Shown here piece after piece: positions 34,368-43,118 of a DNA stretch of 53,926 nt (positions are counted from its first letter, which is position 1; the number at the start of each line of letters is the position of its first letter). The DNA comes from Myxococcales bacterium. Its GTDB lineage: Bacteria; Myxococcota_A; Polyangia; Palsa-1104; JAEUJZ01. The notes beneath the pieces are model-generated. The model was not told the DNA's origin and searched no databases. It was given only the letters and a program-made list of their open reading frames with translations. The position numbers and the translations under genes were made by a program. The stretch is from contig JAEUJZ010000055.1 in assembly GCA_016794505.1 (NCBI GenBank), positions 1 to 53,926 on the forward strand, read 5' to 3'.

Positions 34368-37300
34368 ATGCTGCGGCAACCTTGCACATCGATCCGGGCT
34401 GGGCTGTGTACTCTTGCGTCTTTGGCGCTTCTGTCGTGCGGTGACCATCGCGGCGCAGTGCGCGTGCAGCTAAAGGTGCAAGACAACCTGCGCAGTCGCA
34501 TCAAGTCGCTGCGCATCACGACGCGGACCCGCACTCGCGAAAACGAGCTCTGGCAGGCCTCGGCCAAGTCCCCAAGTACGACGATTCAGACGAAAGACGG
34601 GGCACCTGCCGAGGTCACGCTCTTGCTTCCGGCCAGCGTGCGCGGTCAGATCCTCGTCGGAGTCAGCGCGCTCGACGAAGCCGGCGCCGAGCTAGCCAGC
34701 GGGCGCGGCCAAGCCAGCATCGAAAACGCCGCTGATACCAGCAAGCTGAGCCCCGTCGCTGTCCCCTTGACGGTGCCGCACTGCTTGCCCGAGGGCTGGT
34801 GCTGGTCGCATCCCCAGCCCCAAGGCCAGCACATAAACGGCGTATTCGGGACCGCTGCCGATGACGTCTGGGCCGTGGGCAGCGGCGGCGCCATCCTGCA
34901 CTTTGACGGCATCGGCTGGAACGGCGTGCCCAGCCCGACGACGGCGCAGCTTTTTGGCATCCACGGCAGCGGGCCACGGGACATCTGGGCCGTCGGCGGC
35001 GGCGGCGGAACCACGCTGCATTATGACGGCGCAAGCTGGACCGCTTCGCCAAACCCCAGCATGCAGCCGCTGCGCGCGGTCTATGCGGTGGCTCCGACCA
35101 GCGCCTGGGCCGTGGGAGCCGCCGGCACCGTGCTGCGCTTTGACGGCAGCGGCTGGAAAGACACCAACACCCCCTCCGGCCGCAACCTGTACGGCGTCTG
35201 GGCCGCCAGTGCCGACGATGTCTTTGTCGTCGGTGACGGCGGAGCCCATCGCTATCGCAACGGCAGCTGGGATGCCACCTTTGCCAGCCCGCCGTTAAAC
35301 CCCGCGCCGATGAGTCCCCCGGCGGAGCTACGCGGCGTCTGGGGCAGCAGCCCGAACGACGTCTTCTTCGTCGGGCCAAGCGGCAGCCTGATGCACTACA
35401 ACGGCGGCGTCTTCGACAGCGTGACGTCTGTTCCAGGATTATCACTTAATACAATATCAGGAAAATCCGCAGATGACCTGTGGGTCGTCGGCAACAACGG
35501 CTCGATCTGGCACCGCTCGGGCGTCGCGGCCGGCGCCGGGGCCGCCATGGGCTGGCGCACCACCGAGAGCTATACCAACAGCTCGCTAAGCGCCGTCTGG
35601 GCGATCAGCCGCGACATCGTGTGGGCCAGCGGCAACGATGGCGCGCTGCAGCGCTGGGACGGTCAGCGCTTCTTCAACGTGCCGCAGCGCGAGACCGCCG
35701 CCATGCTGCACAGCATCCACGCCGCACCCGACGGCAGCGCGCTGTGGGCCGTCGGAGAGCGCGGCACTCTTTTGCGCTGGAACGGCGTGCAGTGGGAACC
35801 CACGCCCATCGACACCACCGAGACCGTTCGCGATGTCTGGTGCGACGGCCCGGACCGCGCCTGGGCAGCCGGCACAAATGGCCTGCTTCTGCGCTGGGAC
35901 GGCCAGCGCTGGCAGCGCGTCGACAGCGGCGAGCGCGTCGAGCTCTTGGCCTTGTTTGGCGTCGCGGCCGATGATCTGTGGGCCGCTGGGCGCAGCGGCG
36001 TGCTCTTGCACTTCGACGGCTCGCGCTGGCAGCGCAGCAGCACGGTGCAGGCCGCTGACTTAAACGACCTGTGGGGCCGCAGCAGCAACGACGTCTGGGC
36101 CGTCGGCAACAGCGGCGCGGTGCTGCACTGGGATGGCCAAAGCTGGCTGCCCGCGACACAGGGCGCCCCGACGACGCAGAACCTGCTTGCCATCTGGGGC
36201 ACGGCCAGCGAGCTATACGCCGCCGGCACAAACGGCACGTTCTTGCGCCGCGACAAAGACACCTGGCAGCCCATCGCGACGGGCCTGGCCATGGGGACGC
36301 ACCTGGGCGGCGTGTGGGGGCGGGCGGAAAACGACATCTGGCTTTCGGCCAGCGACGGGCGCTTGTATCGCTTCAACGGCTCGGTGGTGACGCCGCAGTC
36401 GATCGTCGTGCCGGCCGATGCCAGCGGGGCTCCGCGGCCGCTTTCTCGCCTGCGGGGCAATGCCCAAGGCCAGCTGTTCGTCGTCGGAGCACAGGGCACC
36501 ATCGTCGCAGCTCCGCTGGTCAGCACCTGCGCGAGCTGCAGCCAAACCGGTCGCGCCCTGACGCTGGATGTGGCGCTGGACGGCTTTTCCACAGCCTCGC
36601 AGATCAAGCGCTTGAACATCGATGTCTTCGGTGCCGGCAAGCGCCTGCCGGGCTCTCCGTTCGAGGTACAGGCCAGTCGCACGCCGTATACGCTGGCCTT
36701 GCCCGCTTCGGTCGTTGGCCCGCTGTCGGTCCACGTTGTCGCCTATGGCGAGGGCGGGACCGAGCTTGGGGCCGGGCGCGAGCAGTTCGAGCTCTCGTCT
36801 GATCCGCAGCGCATCGAGCGCCGCGTGAGCCTGCGTGCCGGCTGCAGCGCCGACGGCTGGTGTCTGGTGCCAGCCCCCACGTCGGCCAACCTGATCAGCG
36901 TCTGGGGTGCGGCCGACGACGCCGTCTGGGCCGTCGGAGACAGCGGGACCATCGTGCGCTGGAACGGCAGCGCCTGGCTGAGCGAAGTCAGCGCCACCAC
37001 CGCGAACCTAAAAGGCATCTTTGGCACAGCGCGCGACGACGTGTGGGTCAGCGGCGATGCCCAAGCCAGCAACGTCACGCTGCTGCATCGCGACAGCAAC
37101 GTGTGGCAGCCGGCCTCGGCGCCACTGTTTCGACTGCTCGGCCTGTCTTTGTTCGGCGGGACCAGCGTCGATCGCAGCAATGTCTATGTCGCAAGCTCGA
37201 CGGATGCATCGCTGCTGCAGCTAGCTGCCGGTAGCTGGACGTATCTGCCGGCGCATGGCCAGGACTATGGCTGCGGTCAGATCTATGGCATGTGGAGCCT

Positions 37301-37724
37301 GCCGCGATCCGGCAGCGACGTCTTTGCGGTCGGCGCGACCTGCGCCCTGCGCATGCGGGCCAGCGCCTGGAGCGCCCTTGTGCCCCCCAGCAATCCCCTG
37401 GTCGCGGTCTGGGGCAGCAGCAGCGACGATGTCTGGGCCGCGGGCAACGCCGGCACGCTGTACCGCTGGAACGGCCGCAGCAGCAGCGAAGTCCTGCCCC
37501 GTCCGACGACGCAGCACCTGCGCAGCGTCTGGGGCAGCGCAGCCGACGACATCTGGGCCGTTGGCTATGGCGACACCATCCTGCACTTCGACGGCAAAGC
37601 CTGGACTCCAAAGCGCAGCCCGACCAGCGGTCGCGGCCTGATCCTGTCGGGCGTGTGGGCCAGAAACCGCAGCGAGGCGTGGATCGTCAGCCAAGGCGGA
37701 ACGATCCTGCGCTATCGGTCCTAG
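34368..37724 (+). CDS. Large WxVG-repeat beta-propeller lipoprotein
   Basis: 1118 residues from the ATG at 34368, where AGGAG overlaps the upstream stop. The signal peptide ends in a lipobox (LALLSC), so it is probably a surface or periplasmic lipoprotein. It has two similar units. Each begins with a beta domain (RIKSLRI..., QIKRLNI...) containing LPASVxG and E-x-G-x-E-L-x-x-G-R. A Cys-x3-GWC segment follows (CLPEGWCW, CSADGWCL), and then WxVG-type repeats such as VWGTAADDVWAVGSGGAIL. I count 14 repeats in the first unit and 7 in the second, consistent with three seven-bladed propellers. It may bind carbohydrate or protein at the cell surface; no ligand can be named. Confidence 0.9.
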   Translation: MLRQPCTSIRAGLCTLASLALLSCGDHRGAVRVQLKVQDNLRSRIKSLRITTRTRTRENELWQASAKSPSTTIQTKDGAPAEVTLLLPASVRGQILVGVSALDEAGAELASGRGQASIENAADTSKLSPVAVPLTVPHCLPEGWCWSHPQPQGQHINGVFGTAADDVWAVGSGGAILHFDGIGWNGVPSPTTAQLFGIHGSGPRDIWAVGGGGGTTLHYDGASWTASPNPSMQPLRAVYAVAPTSAWAVGAAGTVLRFDGSGWKDTNTPSGRNLYGVWAASADDVFVVGDGGAHRYRNGSWDATFASPPLNPAPMSPPAELRGVWGSSPNDVFFVGPSGSLMHYNGGVFDSVTSVPGLSLNTISGKSADDLWVVGNNGSIWHRSGVAAGAGAAMGWRTTESYTNSSLSAVWAISRDIVWASGNDGALQRWDGQRFFNVPQRETAAMLHSIHAAPDGSALWAVGERGTLLRWNGVQWEPTPIDTTETVRDVWCDGPDRAWAAGTNGLLLRWDGQRWQRVDSGERVELLALFGVAADDLWAAGRSGVLLHFDGSRWQRSSTVQAADLNDLWGRSSNDVWAVGNSGAVLHWDGQSWLPATQGAPTTQNLLAIWGTASELYAAGTNGTFLRRDKDTWQPIATGLAMGTHLGGVWGRAENDIWLSASDGRLYRFNGSVVTPQSIVVPADASGAPRPLSRLRGNAQGQLFVVGAQGTIVAAPLVSTCASCSQTGRALTLDVALDGFSTASQIKRLNIDVFGAGKRLPGSPFEVQASRTPYTLALPASVVGPLSVHVVAYGEGGTELGAGREQFELSSDPQRIERRVSLRAGCSADGWCLVPAPTSANLISVWGAADDAVWAVGDSGTIVRWNGSAWLSEVSATTANLKGIFGTARDDVWVSGDAQASNVTLLHRDSNVWQPASAPLFRLLGLSLFGGTSVDRSNVYVASSTDASLLQLAAGSWTYLPAHGQDYGCGQIYGMWSLPRSGSDVFAVGATCALRMRASAWSALVPPSNPLVAVWGSSSDDVWAAGNAGTLYRWNGRSSSEVLPRPTTQHLRSVWGSAADDIWAVGYGDTILHFDGKAWTPKRSPTSGRGLILSGVWARNRSEAWIVSQGGTILRYRS

Positions 37725-37751
37725 CAGCGCCTCTGTGGCTGTTGGCTGCGA

Positions 37752-37780
37752 CGGAAGATAAGCGTTTTTTCTTACTTCCG
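37752..37780. terminator. Hairpin between convergent propeller and UbiB-like genes
   Basis: CGGAAG (37752-37757) and TAAG (37759-37762) pair with CTTA (37771-37774) and CTTCCG (37775-37780), leaving one bulged A and a loop containing six T. It overlaps the UbiB-like stop codon. A bidirectional terminator role is possible, though the T-run lies in the loop rather than after the stem. Confidence 0.35.
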
Positions 37781-39595
37781 CGAGCGAGCGCGGATGGTCA
37801 GCATGCTCCACAAAAGCAGCACCGCGAAGACGCCGCAGGCGCCCTGCGCTAGATCCGCGCGATCGTATTCGCCGCGACCTTCCCAGACGATCGAGGCGGC
37901 AAAGGCCGCGATGCCACACGCGGCATAGATGAACTGGTGGCCCAGCGTGTACAGCAGGCGGGCGCCTTCGTCGACGCCGCGAAAGCGGACTTCAAGCTGG
38001 CCACGCTGGGCGCGCGACAGGAAGCGGCGCAGATCCCCCGGCAGAGCCAGCGCCGTGCCCAGCACATCGCGCGTTGTCTCGACGAGCAGCCGCGACAGAT
38101 CGCGATCCTTGCCCAGCACGAACTCGCTGATGTACGGGCGAATGACCTGCATCGGTTCCAGCTTGGAATCCAGCTCGGTACACAAGCCCAGCAAGAGCAG
38201 CAGCGTGCGTTCGAGGAGGATCCACTCCTTAGGAACGTGGAAGTGCTGCAGGATGTCGCGCAGCGAGACGTTCAGGCGGCGCAGATCCGACAGCACTTCA
38301 AACTTCATCTCGGGCCGCACGCGCACGTCGCTCAGCGAAAACGAGTCGAGCTTGACCTCGGCCTGCAGCTTGTCGTGGAAGAAGTCGACGACGCGCTCGA
38401 AGATCTCGGGGTCGGCGCCGCGGGCGATGAAGCCCATGTCTTTCATGGCACTGACCAAGCGCGGTGTGTCGCGGGTGAGCGCGGCCTGCAGAACTTCCAC
38501 GATGCCGCGGCGCATGCGCGGCGAAAGCTCAGCGACGGCGCCAAAGTCCAAGAACACCAAGGTGGCGCTGCCGCTGCCATCCAGACCGCTGTCCGCTCTC
38601 GCGGGGCCGGGCAGCACCAGCAGGTTCCCTGGATGCGGATCGGCGTGATAGATGCCGTCGCGGAAGATCTGCTGGCAGTACGCAGTAACCACCGTGCGCG
38701 CGAGCGCGCTGCGATCGATCCCTAGCTCGTCGAGTCGCGCCAGGTTTGACACCTTGATGCCATCGACCCAGCGCGTGGTCAGCACGCGGCCGGTGCAGAA
38801 GTCATCAAGCACTTCGGGAAACGCCACCGCAAGCGGCGCGGCGCGCTCACCGTCCAGGCGCAGGCTGGAATCCGACGAGGCCTTGAAGTTTTCGGCGATG
38901 CGCTGCGAGTTCTTGGCTTCAAGACCAAAGTCGAGCTCGGCCAAGATCATGTCGCGGATCTCATGAAACACAGCCTGCATGCCGTGCTGCGGAGCCAGCC
39001 AGTGCAGGATGCCGAAGATGCGGCCGAGCGCACGCAGATCCAGGCGCACGATCTCGTCGATGTCGGGGTACTGGACTTTGACGGCAACATCGATGCCGGA
39101 AAAGGTGCGGGCGCGGTGGACCTGACCGATCGAGGCCGATGCAACCGGCGTGCGCGAGAACTCGGCGAAGACCTGCAGCGGGCCGCGGCCTTTGAACTCT
39201 TCACGGAAGCGCTTCTCGACGTCTTCGTAGGGGCGTGGCGGCACGCGATCCTGCAGCGTCGTGAGCTCGCTGCGAAACTCTTCGGGCAGGACGTTCGACA
39301 AGATGCTGATCAGCTGCCCAACCTTGATGAACAGCCCCTGCAAGCGCTCGATGCCGCGCAGGATGCGGCGGGCGTTGCGCAGGTGCGTGGCGGTGAGCAA
39401 ACGCAGCGCCCGCTCGTCGGAAGCGAAGCGCAGCCGAAAGCGCAGAAAGTAATAGCTGGCGATGACGAAAAAGGTCACGCGGTACGCAAGGAACAGGCGC
39501 GAAAAGCCGCGCGGTGCTGCCTTGCGCGCTGTCGATGGCAGAAGCTGAGCGGACTGCGACGAGGGAGCGTCCGCGCGTGGGCTCGGCTCACTCAT
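37772..39595 (-). CDS. UbiB/ABC1-family atypical kinase
   Basis: 607 residues from the ATG at 39595, which overlaps the upstream regulator stop by 8 bases. The family's KxGQ signature is [20 protein letters not shown] (about 96-115), followed by the Ala-rich loop [12 protein letters not shown] that replaces the normal kinase glycine loop. The nucleotide site includes VAVKVQYP, and the catalytic region [14 protein letters not shown] with [11 protein letters not shown]. Two membrane helices end the protein ([33 protein letters not shown]). Members act as ATPases or kinases in ubiquinone and other isoprenoid-lipid handling. Here it lies in a two-component operon, so its exact role is unknown. 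Confidence 0.93.
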   Translation of the reverse strand: MSEPSPRADAPSSQSAQLLPSTARKAAPRGFSRLFLAYRVTFFVIASYYFLRFRLRFASDERALRLLTATHLRNARRILRGIERLQGLFIKVGQLISILSNVLPEEFRSELTTLQDRVPPRPYEDVEKRFREEFKGRGPLQVFAEFSRTPVASASIGQVHRARTFSGIDVAVKVQYPDIDEIVRLDLRALGRIFGILHWLAPQHGMQAVFHEIRDMILAELDFGLEAKNSQRIAENFKASSDSSLRLDGERAAPLAVAFPEVLDDFCTGRVLTTRWVDGIKVSNLARLDELGIDRSALARTVVTAYCQQIFRDGIYHADPHPGNLLVLPGPARADSGLDGSGSATLVFLDFGAVAELSPRMRRGIVEVLQAALTRDTPRLVSAMKDMGFIARGADPEIFERVVDFFHDKLQAEVKLDSFSLSDVRVRPEMKFEVLSDLRRLNVSLRDILQHFHVPKEWILLERTLLLLLGLCTELDSKLEPMQVIRPYISEFVLGKDRDLSRLLVETTRDVLGTALALPGDLRRFLSRAQRGQLEVRFRGVDEGARLLYTLGHQFIYAACGIAAFAASIVWEGRGEYDRADLAQGACGVFAVLLLWSMLTIRARSRK

Positions 39596-41171
39596 CTTCG
39601 ATTGTCGAGCCCGCAGGCACGCCAGGATCGCTGGGTCGCGGCGTGATCTCGTCGCTAGCATCCCCCGCCGCACCGATCTCGGGCCGCGAGGTCTCTTCCA
39701 GCTTGCGATACAGCGTCTTGCGATCCAGGCCCAGGCGCTGCGCGGCGCGCGTCTTGTTTCCGCCTTCTTCTTTCATGACGCGCTGAATGTACTCGCGCTC
39801 TAGATCGGCCAGGGTCAGGTTGCGCTGTACGGCAAAGTCGACGAGATCGCTGGGCCGCCGCTCGCGCAAGGTGGCGGGCAGATCTTGCGGCGTGATCTGC
39901 AGGCTCTCGCACAGAGCGACGGCGCGCTCGATGATGTTCTCTAGCTCGCGCACGTTGCCGGGAAAGCTGTGTGAAAGCAGGATCTTCAGCGCGCTTTGAC
40001 TGAAGCCCGCCACGCGCTTCTGGCTGCGCTCGCCCGCCCGCTGCAAGAAGTGTTCGGCCAGCGGCAAGATGTCTTCGGCCCGCTCGCGCAGCGACGGCAA
40101 GTGAATCTGCAAGACGTTCAAGCGGTAATACAGATCTTCGCGAAAGGTGCCGCCGCGCATGCCGGCCTGCAGATCGTTGTGCGTGGCCGAGATGACGCGC
40201 ACATCGACTTTTTCAGCGCGCGTCGCCCCCAGCGGGCGGATCTCGCGCTCAGCCAACACGCGCAACAGCTTGGCCTGCAGGGCCGGCGAAAGATCGCCGA
40301 TCTCGTCGAGAAACAGCGTGCCCCCATCGGCTTCGACGAACATGCCTGCGCGATCGCTGCGCGCATCGGTAAAGGCGCCGCGCTTGTGACCAAACAGCTC
40401 GCTCTCAAGCAGGGCATCGGGAATGGCCGCGCAGTTGACCGCCACAAACGGCCGCTTGGCGCGCGGCGAGTTGTAATGGATGGCGCGTGCGACCAGCTCT
40501 TTTCCGGTGCCAGACTCCCCGGTGATCAGCACGTTGACCGCCGAGCTAGCCATGCGGCGAATCAGCGTGAAGACCTCTTGCATCTGGGGCGAGCGGCCGA
40601 TGATGTTGTCGAAGCGATACGGGCGCTCGACCTCGCGCTGCAGACGGCTCACCTCTTGTCGCAGGCCGCGCTCTTCAAGCGCCTTGTCGGTCGCGAGGAT
40701 CAGCGCCTCCATGTTGAAGGGCTTGGTGATGTAGTCGTGCGCGCCCAGGCGAACGGCCTTGATGGCGGTATCGATCGATCCGAAGGCGGTGATGACGATG
40801 ACGTGCGGCGGCGCAAACGACTCGCCGCGACCGCTGCCCATGATCTCACGCAGCATGTCCAAGCCATCTAGATCGGGCATGCGGACATCGGTCACCACCA
40901 GATCGACGCCACCGCGGCGCACGCGCTCAATGCCGGCTCGCCCACCGCTCGCCGTCTCGACAACGAAGCCCTCTTCGCTGAGCGTGTCCTGCAAGAGCTC
41001 GCGCATGGCGGCATCGTCTTCAACCACCAGCAGCGTATAGCGACCGCGCGCCGGCTTGGTGATCTCACCCCGCGCATCGCTGGGTGGCGGCGGTGGCGAC
41101 GCGCGGCCACGGCCCGGCCCACTGCTTGGGATGGCCGGAAGCTTGCTGGTGTTTTTGGGCGGCTGCGCCAT
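39588..41171 (-). CDS. NtrC-family response regulator
   Basis: 527 residues. After a Pro-rich start, the receiver domain ([16 protein letters not shown]) has the phosphorylated Asp in VVTDVRMPD (about 94) and Lys in YITKPF. The AAA+ domain has Walker A GESGTGKE (about 219) and Walker [10 protein letters not shown]. The sigma-54 contact loop reads GAFTDA instead of GAFTGA (about 263), a variant that may alter or remove sigma-54 contact. A Fis-type helix-turn-helix ([20 protein letters not shown]) ends the folded part. It is transcribed after the histidine kinase with an 18-base gap, so that kinase is its likely partner. Target genes unknown. Confidence 0.94.
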   Translation of the reverse strand: MAQPPKNTSKLPAIPSSGPGRGRASPPPPPSDARGEITKPARGRYTLLVVEDDAAMRELLQDTLSEEGFVVETASGGRAGIERVRRGGVDLVVTDVRMPDLDGLDMLREIMGSGRGESFAPPHVIVITAFGSIDTAIKAVRLGAHDYITKPFNMEALILATDKALEERGLRQEVSRLQREVERPYRFDNIIGRSPQMQEVFTLIRRMASSAVNVLITGESGTGKELVARAIHYNSPRAKRPFVAVNCAAIPDALLESELFGHKRGAFTDARSDRAGMFVEADGGTLFLDEIGDLSPALQAKLLRVLAEREIRPLGATRAEKVDVRVISATHNDLQAGMRGGTFREDLYYRLNVLQIHLPSLRERAEDILPLAEHFLQRAGERSQKRVAGFSQSALKILLSHSFPGNVRELENIIERAVALCESLQITPQDLPATLRERRPSDLVDFAVQRNLTLADLEREYIQRVMKEEGGNKTRAAQRLGLDRKTLYRKLEETSRPEIGAAGDASDEITPRPSDPGVPAGSTIEDE

Positions 41172-41189
41172 GGCGAAAAGCTCGGCCCA

Positions 41190-42920
41190 TCATATCGCCT
41201 CTTTTGCAGGCGCCTTGCCGAGATTTTTCGGCGTGTTCGTGCTGATTTCGCGGGTGGGGTTTTCCGCTTCGCCGTCGGCTTCTAGCGCCGGCAGATACAC
41301 GCGAAAGACCGTGCCACCGCCGAGGCTGGCTGGACGCCGCTCGCACTCGATCCAGCCATCGTGATCTTTGACGATGCCCGCCGATACCGACAAGCCCAAG
41401 CCACTGCCGCCGCTGCGATCGGGATCCGAGTCGGCGTTCTTCGTCGAATAGAACGGCTCAAAGATGCGACCGATGTGTTCTTCGTCGATGCCAACCCCCG
41501 TGTCATCGACGGCCAGCATGACGTACGCGCCCGGCGACGCGCGATCGAGTCCAGGTCGCTTGCGCACCAAGCCGTGAAGTTGAAGCTGCAGGCGGCCTCC
41601 TTCGGGCATGGCCTGGATCGCGTTCATGCACAGGTTCAGGCACACCTGCTGCAGCTGATCGGCATCGCCAAGAACAATCGGCTGCGGCGGCGGATCGCCG
41701 GCATGCCCGCTGTCTGTGCTGCGCTCCTCGACGGGCGCTGCGTCCGGCGCAAGAGCAAACGGCTGCAGCACTGCTGCCACGCCGCGGGTCTGCAGCTGAT
41801 GTTCCAAGAAATCCAGGGTCGATGCGCAGACCGCGCGCAGATCGACAGGCCCCCGCGCCGTGGCCTTGCGTCGGGCGTAGTCCAGAAGCTGCTGGATGAT
41901 CTTGGTGATGCGCTCGGCCTGCGTGGCGATGATCTCGGCGTTCTTGGCGACCGCTTGCGGATCGTCGGCGCGACGGGCCATGACGCGAGCGCGACCGCCG
42001 ATGACGTTGAGCGGCGTGCCGACTTCGTGCGCGATACCCGCCGCAAGCTGCCCGATGGTGGCCAGCTTGTCCGAGTGACGCAGGCGCTGCTCAAGCTGCA
42101 GCTTGGCATCGACACCGGCCAGGATCTCTTCACGCGCCTGCCGCAGCGAGCGCGTCATTTCGTTGAAGCGGTCGGCGAGCAAGCCGACTTCGTCATTGCG
42201 CTCGCGCAGGATGGCGCCTGTGTAATCGCCGCGCGTCACCTCATCGACGCCGGTCACCAAGCGCAAGAGGGGCCGCGTCATCTCTTGCCGCACGGTCAGG
42301 CTGACGAACAGCACCAAAAGCAGCGACAGCGAGCCCAAGGTCAAGATGGCGTCGCGCACCGCCCGGTCGTACGCTCGCTCGACCTCGATGTCAGGTCGCA
42401 GGATGTCGACAGCAGCGACGATGCGGTGCTGGCTGCCGCGCAGCGGAAACATATAGGCATAGACCGGCCGCCCCGCCACGATGATGTGTTCGCCGTAGGG
42501 TTGACCGGTGATCTCGACGCGGCGCAGACGCTCGGCGCGGGTCGGCTCGGCGCGGGCTGCAGGCACCGGGGCGGGCTCGCTGGGACCCGCTGCCGTGCCT
42601 GGCGTCGGGGCTGGCGGGCCCGTGGCAGGCGCTGGAAAGGCGGCGCTCTCTTGCGGCTGGATCAGATCCAGGTACACGACCTCGGTGTCGCGCTCAGCCC
42701 CCTGCAGGCGACGGATTAGACCCGGCAAGTCCTCGAACAGACCGTCCTGCAGCGCCGCTTGCAACGACACCGCCAAGGCCGATGCAAAGAGCTGCGTGCT
42801 CTGCTCGTGCGCCGACGACAGCTCCGCCTTGCGCGCCCGCAGGCTGAAGAAGCCATACAGGCCCAAGGTCAAGATGACCAGAAGGACGGTCAGCAGCGTG
42901 ACGCGCGTCGCAATGCTCAC
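41190..42920 (-). CDS. Membrane sensor histidine kinase with HAMP domain
   Basis: 576 residues. A first membrane helix (VTLLTVLLVILTLGLYGFFS) and a second (AILTLGSLSLLLVLFVSLTV) enclose a periplasmic sensor of about 155 residues with an Ala/Pro-rich insertion (APATGPPAPTPGTAAG). HAMP follows, then a HisKA domain with the phospho-accepting His298 in GIAHEVGTPLNVIGG. The HATPase domain has N box NLCMNAIQAM, G1 DDTGVGI and G2 GSGLGLS. It autophosphorylates and passes phosphate to the NtrC-type regulator downstream. Its signal is unknown. It starts the three-gene minus-strand operon. Confidence 0.95.
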   Translation of the reverse strand: MSIATRVTLLTVLLVILTLGLYGFFSLRARKAELSSAHEQSTQLFASALAVSLQAALQDGLFEDLPGLIRRLQGAERDTEVVYLDLIQPQESAAFPAPATGPPAPTPGTAAGPSEPAPVPAARAEPTRAERLRRVEITGQPYGEHIIVAGRPVYAYMFPLRGSQHRIVAAVDILRPDIEVERAYDRAVRDAILTLGSLSLLLVLFVSLTVRQEMTRPLLRLVTGVDEVTRGDYTGAILRERNDEVGLLADRFNEMTRSLRQAREEILAGVDAKLQLEQRLRHSDKLATIGQLAAGIAHEVGTPLNVIGGRARVMARRADDPQAVAKNAEIIATQAERITKIIQQLLDYARRKATARGPVDLRAVCASTLDFLEHQLQTRGVAAVLQPFALAPDAAPVEERSTDSGHAGDPPPQPIVLGDADQLQQVCLNLCMNAIQAMPEGGRLQLQLHGLVRKRPGLDRASPGAYVMLAVDDTGVGIDEEHIGRIFEPFYSTKNADSDPDRSGGSGLGLSVSAGIVKDHDGWIECERRPASLGGGTVFRVYLPALEADGEAENPTREISTNTPKNLGKAPAKEAI

Positions 42921-43118
42921 AGCCGTCCAGTGTAGCGACGGCTATTTCACGGCGGACGAAAAAACCACGGCGCCGGCTTCTATCGTTGATAATTTTTTCT
43001 CCCGCAATTAATGATGAGTCGGAACGTTCTCAATTAGTTCACGCAGCAGCCACGGGAAACCTACATTTCCTGGGATTCCTCGCTTAGTCATCGAAACACG
43101 CTACGAAGGAGCTTATGA
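42921..43118. promoter_or_regulatory. AT-rich divergent promoter region
   Basis: The gap between the histidine kinase (minus) and the deaminase-like lipoprotein (plus) is clearly A/T-richer than its surroundings from about 42955 to 43065. The best plus-strand hexamer pair is TTGATA (42986-42991) and TAATGA (43009-43014), 17 bases apart. CAATTA occurs twice (43005, 43031), and GGAAA (43050-43054) can pair with TTTCC about 6 bases further on. None of these is strong alone. Confidence 0.3.

Noticed and set aside
41361..42719. 452-codon plus-strand open frame inside the histidine kinase gene
   Set aside because: It is the antisense shadow of a complete HAMP/HisKA/HATPase protein. The reading is low in recognisable motifs.
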